DNA of 64,000 nucleotides from Sapria himalayana. Its lineage: Eukaryota; Streptophyta; Magnoliopsida; Malpighiales; Rafflesiaceae. Where the stretch lies: the NCBI GenBank assembly GCA_029783825.1, contig JAREIK010001723.1, positions 607,977 through 671,976 of the forward strand, written 5' to 3'. Position 1 is the stretch's first letter. The number at the start of each line of letters is the position of its first letter. The notes beneath the pieces are model-generated. The model saw only the letters and a program-made list of their open reading frames with translations. It searched no databases and was not told the DNA's origin. The position numbers and the translations under genes are program-made. Of the stretch, positions 62,648 to 64,000 are shown in pieces.

Positions 62648-64000
62648 TAGAGGTGTCAAACAGGCCGGCCCGGCACGACACGACCCATTTTTTTCCAGCA
62701 CGACTGTGCTACCGTGCCGTGCCGGTTTGAAATTAGGCGGGCACGGCCTGGCCATACAGGCCAGGAGCCAGCCGCCAGGGCATACCGGCATTGCCGCATA
62801 GCTGCATAGGCTGACTGGCTGAGCCGCTGAGGGTGAGAGAGAGGCAGGGCCGGGCAGGCGGGCGGGGGACCGGGAAGGGACGGGTCACGGGAGGCCAGGC
62901 AGAAATTTGATTCTCTGAATTCTGAAATCAGAATATTGTATTTTTTTTTAATTTATATATTGTAAATTATATTTCTTAAGGTTAAGTTAAGTGTAGTGAC
63001 TGTAGTCTACTGTCTACGCTGTGTAGTGTAGAGTATTAATTATTAAATATAATTTTTTTTAAAAATGTTAAAAATTAAAATTAAAAAAAAAACAAATTTT
63101 AGAAAATTATTTTTTTTATCAAATTCAACTAAGTATAGCTTTATTTATATTTATAATTTATTAATTATAAATTAAAGTTATTAATTTTTAAAATAAAATT
63201 TAAATCGTAAAAAAAATAAATCAATACATTATGTTAGGAAAAATTAAAATTAAAAAAAAAATTAAACTACACAAATGAAAAATTACCAATCATGCATTTG
63301 AAACCGATGGTCCGAACAAAACAAGTATAAGTTCCAACACAACGTACAAACAAAGCGTATAAATACAATGAATAAAAAAAACATCGAAAAAAAAACAGCA
63401 GATCAGCATCAATCGACAAGCGGCATATCATGAGAATCATCAGCCGCAACATCAAGATCAGTATCATATGGATCATCATCATCGGCAATCAGCTCCTCCG
63501 CCATCGTAGTGGATGTGGATGCGACTGCAGTGTCTGTCACAGTCCCAGCTTCAGCACGATCATGGATGCTAAACCTCGATTCCTCCAAATCCTTCAAACA
63601 TGCCAAAGCATCAACCATATCTGGACGTAATCTCAATCTCCTATCCGAAATCACGTTCACTGCAACAGAAAAAGCAGACTCCGATGCTACGCTTGACATC
63701 GGAGGAGTCAGTAGATCCTGTGTCATCCTAGATAGCACGGGATAGATGGACTCATATGATTTTCACCACTGTAATAAATCAAGATTCTTATTATCAGAAT
63801 ATGATAGGATTGAGCAGTAATCGGTATCTAAGTACCGAGACAGCTCACTCCTATGTGATGGTCCTCCCTACGTTTCCCCCTCACTAGGTTAATGGAATAA
63901 TCGTCATCTCCGAACAAGGTATCAATGTTCGTAATCACAATCTCACCACCACCACCACCATACCTAGTATCGTAGTATGTGAACAAGTCTATCAACTTCT
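62648..64000 (-). mobile_element. hAT transposon copy B, 3' part; continues past the window
   Basis: Left terminal repeat TAGAGGTGTCAAACAGGCCG at 62,648, a CG-rich subterminal region to about 62,900 (GGCACGG, CCGTGCC, GGGCCGGGC), then sequence very like the left part of copy A. The transposase is on the minus strand and its N-terminal part and the right terminus lie beyond 64,000. The retained CG dinucleotides and near identity to A mark it as one of the two youngest copies. Confidence 0.85.
63409..64000 (-). pseudogene. hAT transposase C-terminal part, copy B
   Basis: Contains the end of the helical domain and the hATC dimerisation region (LSRMTQDLLTPP, then VASESAFSVAVNVISDRRLR, about 63,735-63,630), closing with an acidic tail (EELIADDDDPYDTDLDVA) and a stop at 63,409. 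Two breaks: the conserved TGA at 63,765-63,763 just after LLQW, and a one-base deletion near 63,870 relative to copy A. Apart from these the frame is clean. The rest of the gene is outside the window. Confidence 0.85.

Overview
This is eukaryotic, almost certainly flowering-plant, intergenic DNA. It is very AT-rich and packed with plant-type transposable elements in all stages of decay: BED-finger hAT transposons of the RICESLEEPER type, Ty1/copia LTR retrotransposons with initiator-Met-tRNA primer sites, and RTE-like LINE remnants. I see no intact host protein-coding gene and no tRNA or rRNA gene. Nothing indicates bacterial or phage DNA. The species cannot be fixed from the sequence; a monocot is possible but unproven.

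Layout. 1-5.6 kb: AT-rich DNA with weak minus-strand coding signals and a long degenerate TATAGTTATA-type array. 5.8-8.8 kb: a TA microsatellite, then a 2-kb almost pure purine tract. 10.7-15.7 kb: a decayed minus-strand copia element split by hAT copy C. 15.7-17.4 kb: sequence that does not look like a transposon. 17.45-22.66 kb: one 23-bp minisatellite invaded twice by hAT elements (D, 3.77 kb; and a 610-bp derivative), each with a recognisable 8-bp target duplication. 22.9-24.6 kb: LINE remnant. 24.9-28.9 kb: decayed copia F1 with a 488-bp hAT derivative, then the 5' part of hAT copy G. 28,903-32,434: hAT copy A, young-looking but broken. 32.4-36.9 kb: copia T, with a complete 3' LTR and no 5' LTR. 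38.4-43.3 kb: copia F2 with a 580-bp hAT derivative. 43.4-45.5 kb: second LINE remnant. 45,470-49,952: hAT copy E. 50.5-52.4 kb: another DNA-transposon-like element with GGCG-rich ends. 53,336-53,688: a pseudogenised exon of a C-type-lectin receptor kinase gene, the only recognisable host gene piece. 53.8-58.5 kb: copia F3, carrying a 575-bp solo LTR of the copia T family and a mitochondrial-looking insert. 58.8-62.6 kb: two copia bodies (F5, F4) sharing one LTR. 62,648-end: hAT copy B, running off the window.

How the parts relate. Five copies of one hAT family (A, B, C, D, E) can be aligned by eye. All five carry a stop codon at the same place just before the C-terminal hATC dimerisation domain. 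Short GC-rich hAT derivatives with related ends are scattered among them. Copies A and B keep many CG dinucleotides in their termini; the others have mostly TG/CA there, which fits methylation-driven decay and gives a rough relative age. The left flank of copy A is copia F1 plus hAT G and its right flank is copia T, with no matching target duplication, so copy A marks a rearrangement joining two unrelated places. No new gene system could be supported; the most unusual points are the shared stop, the twice-hit minisatellite and the chimeric flanks of copy A.
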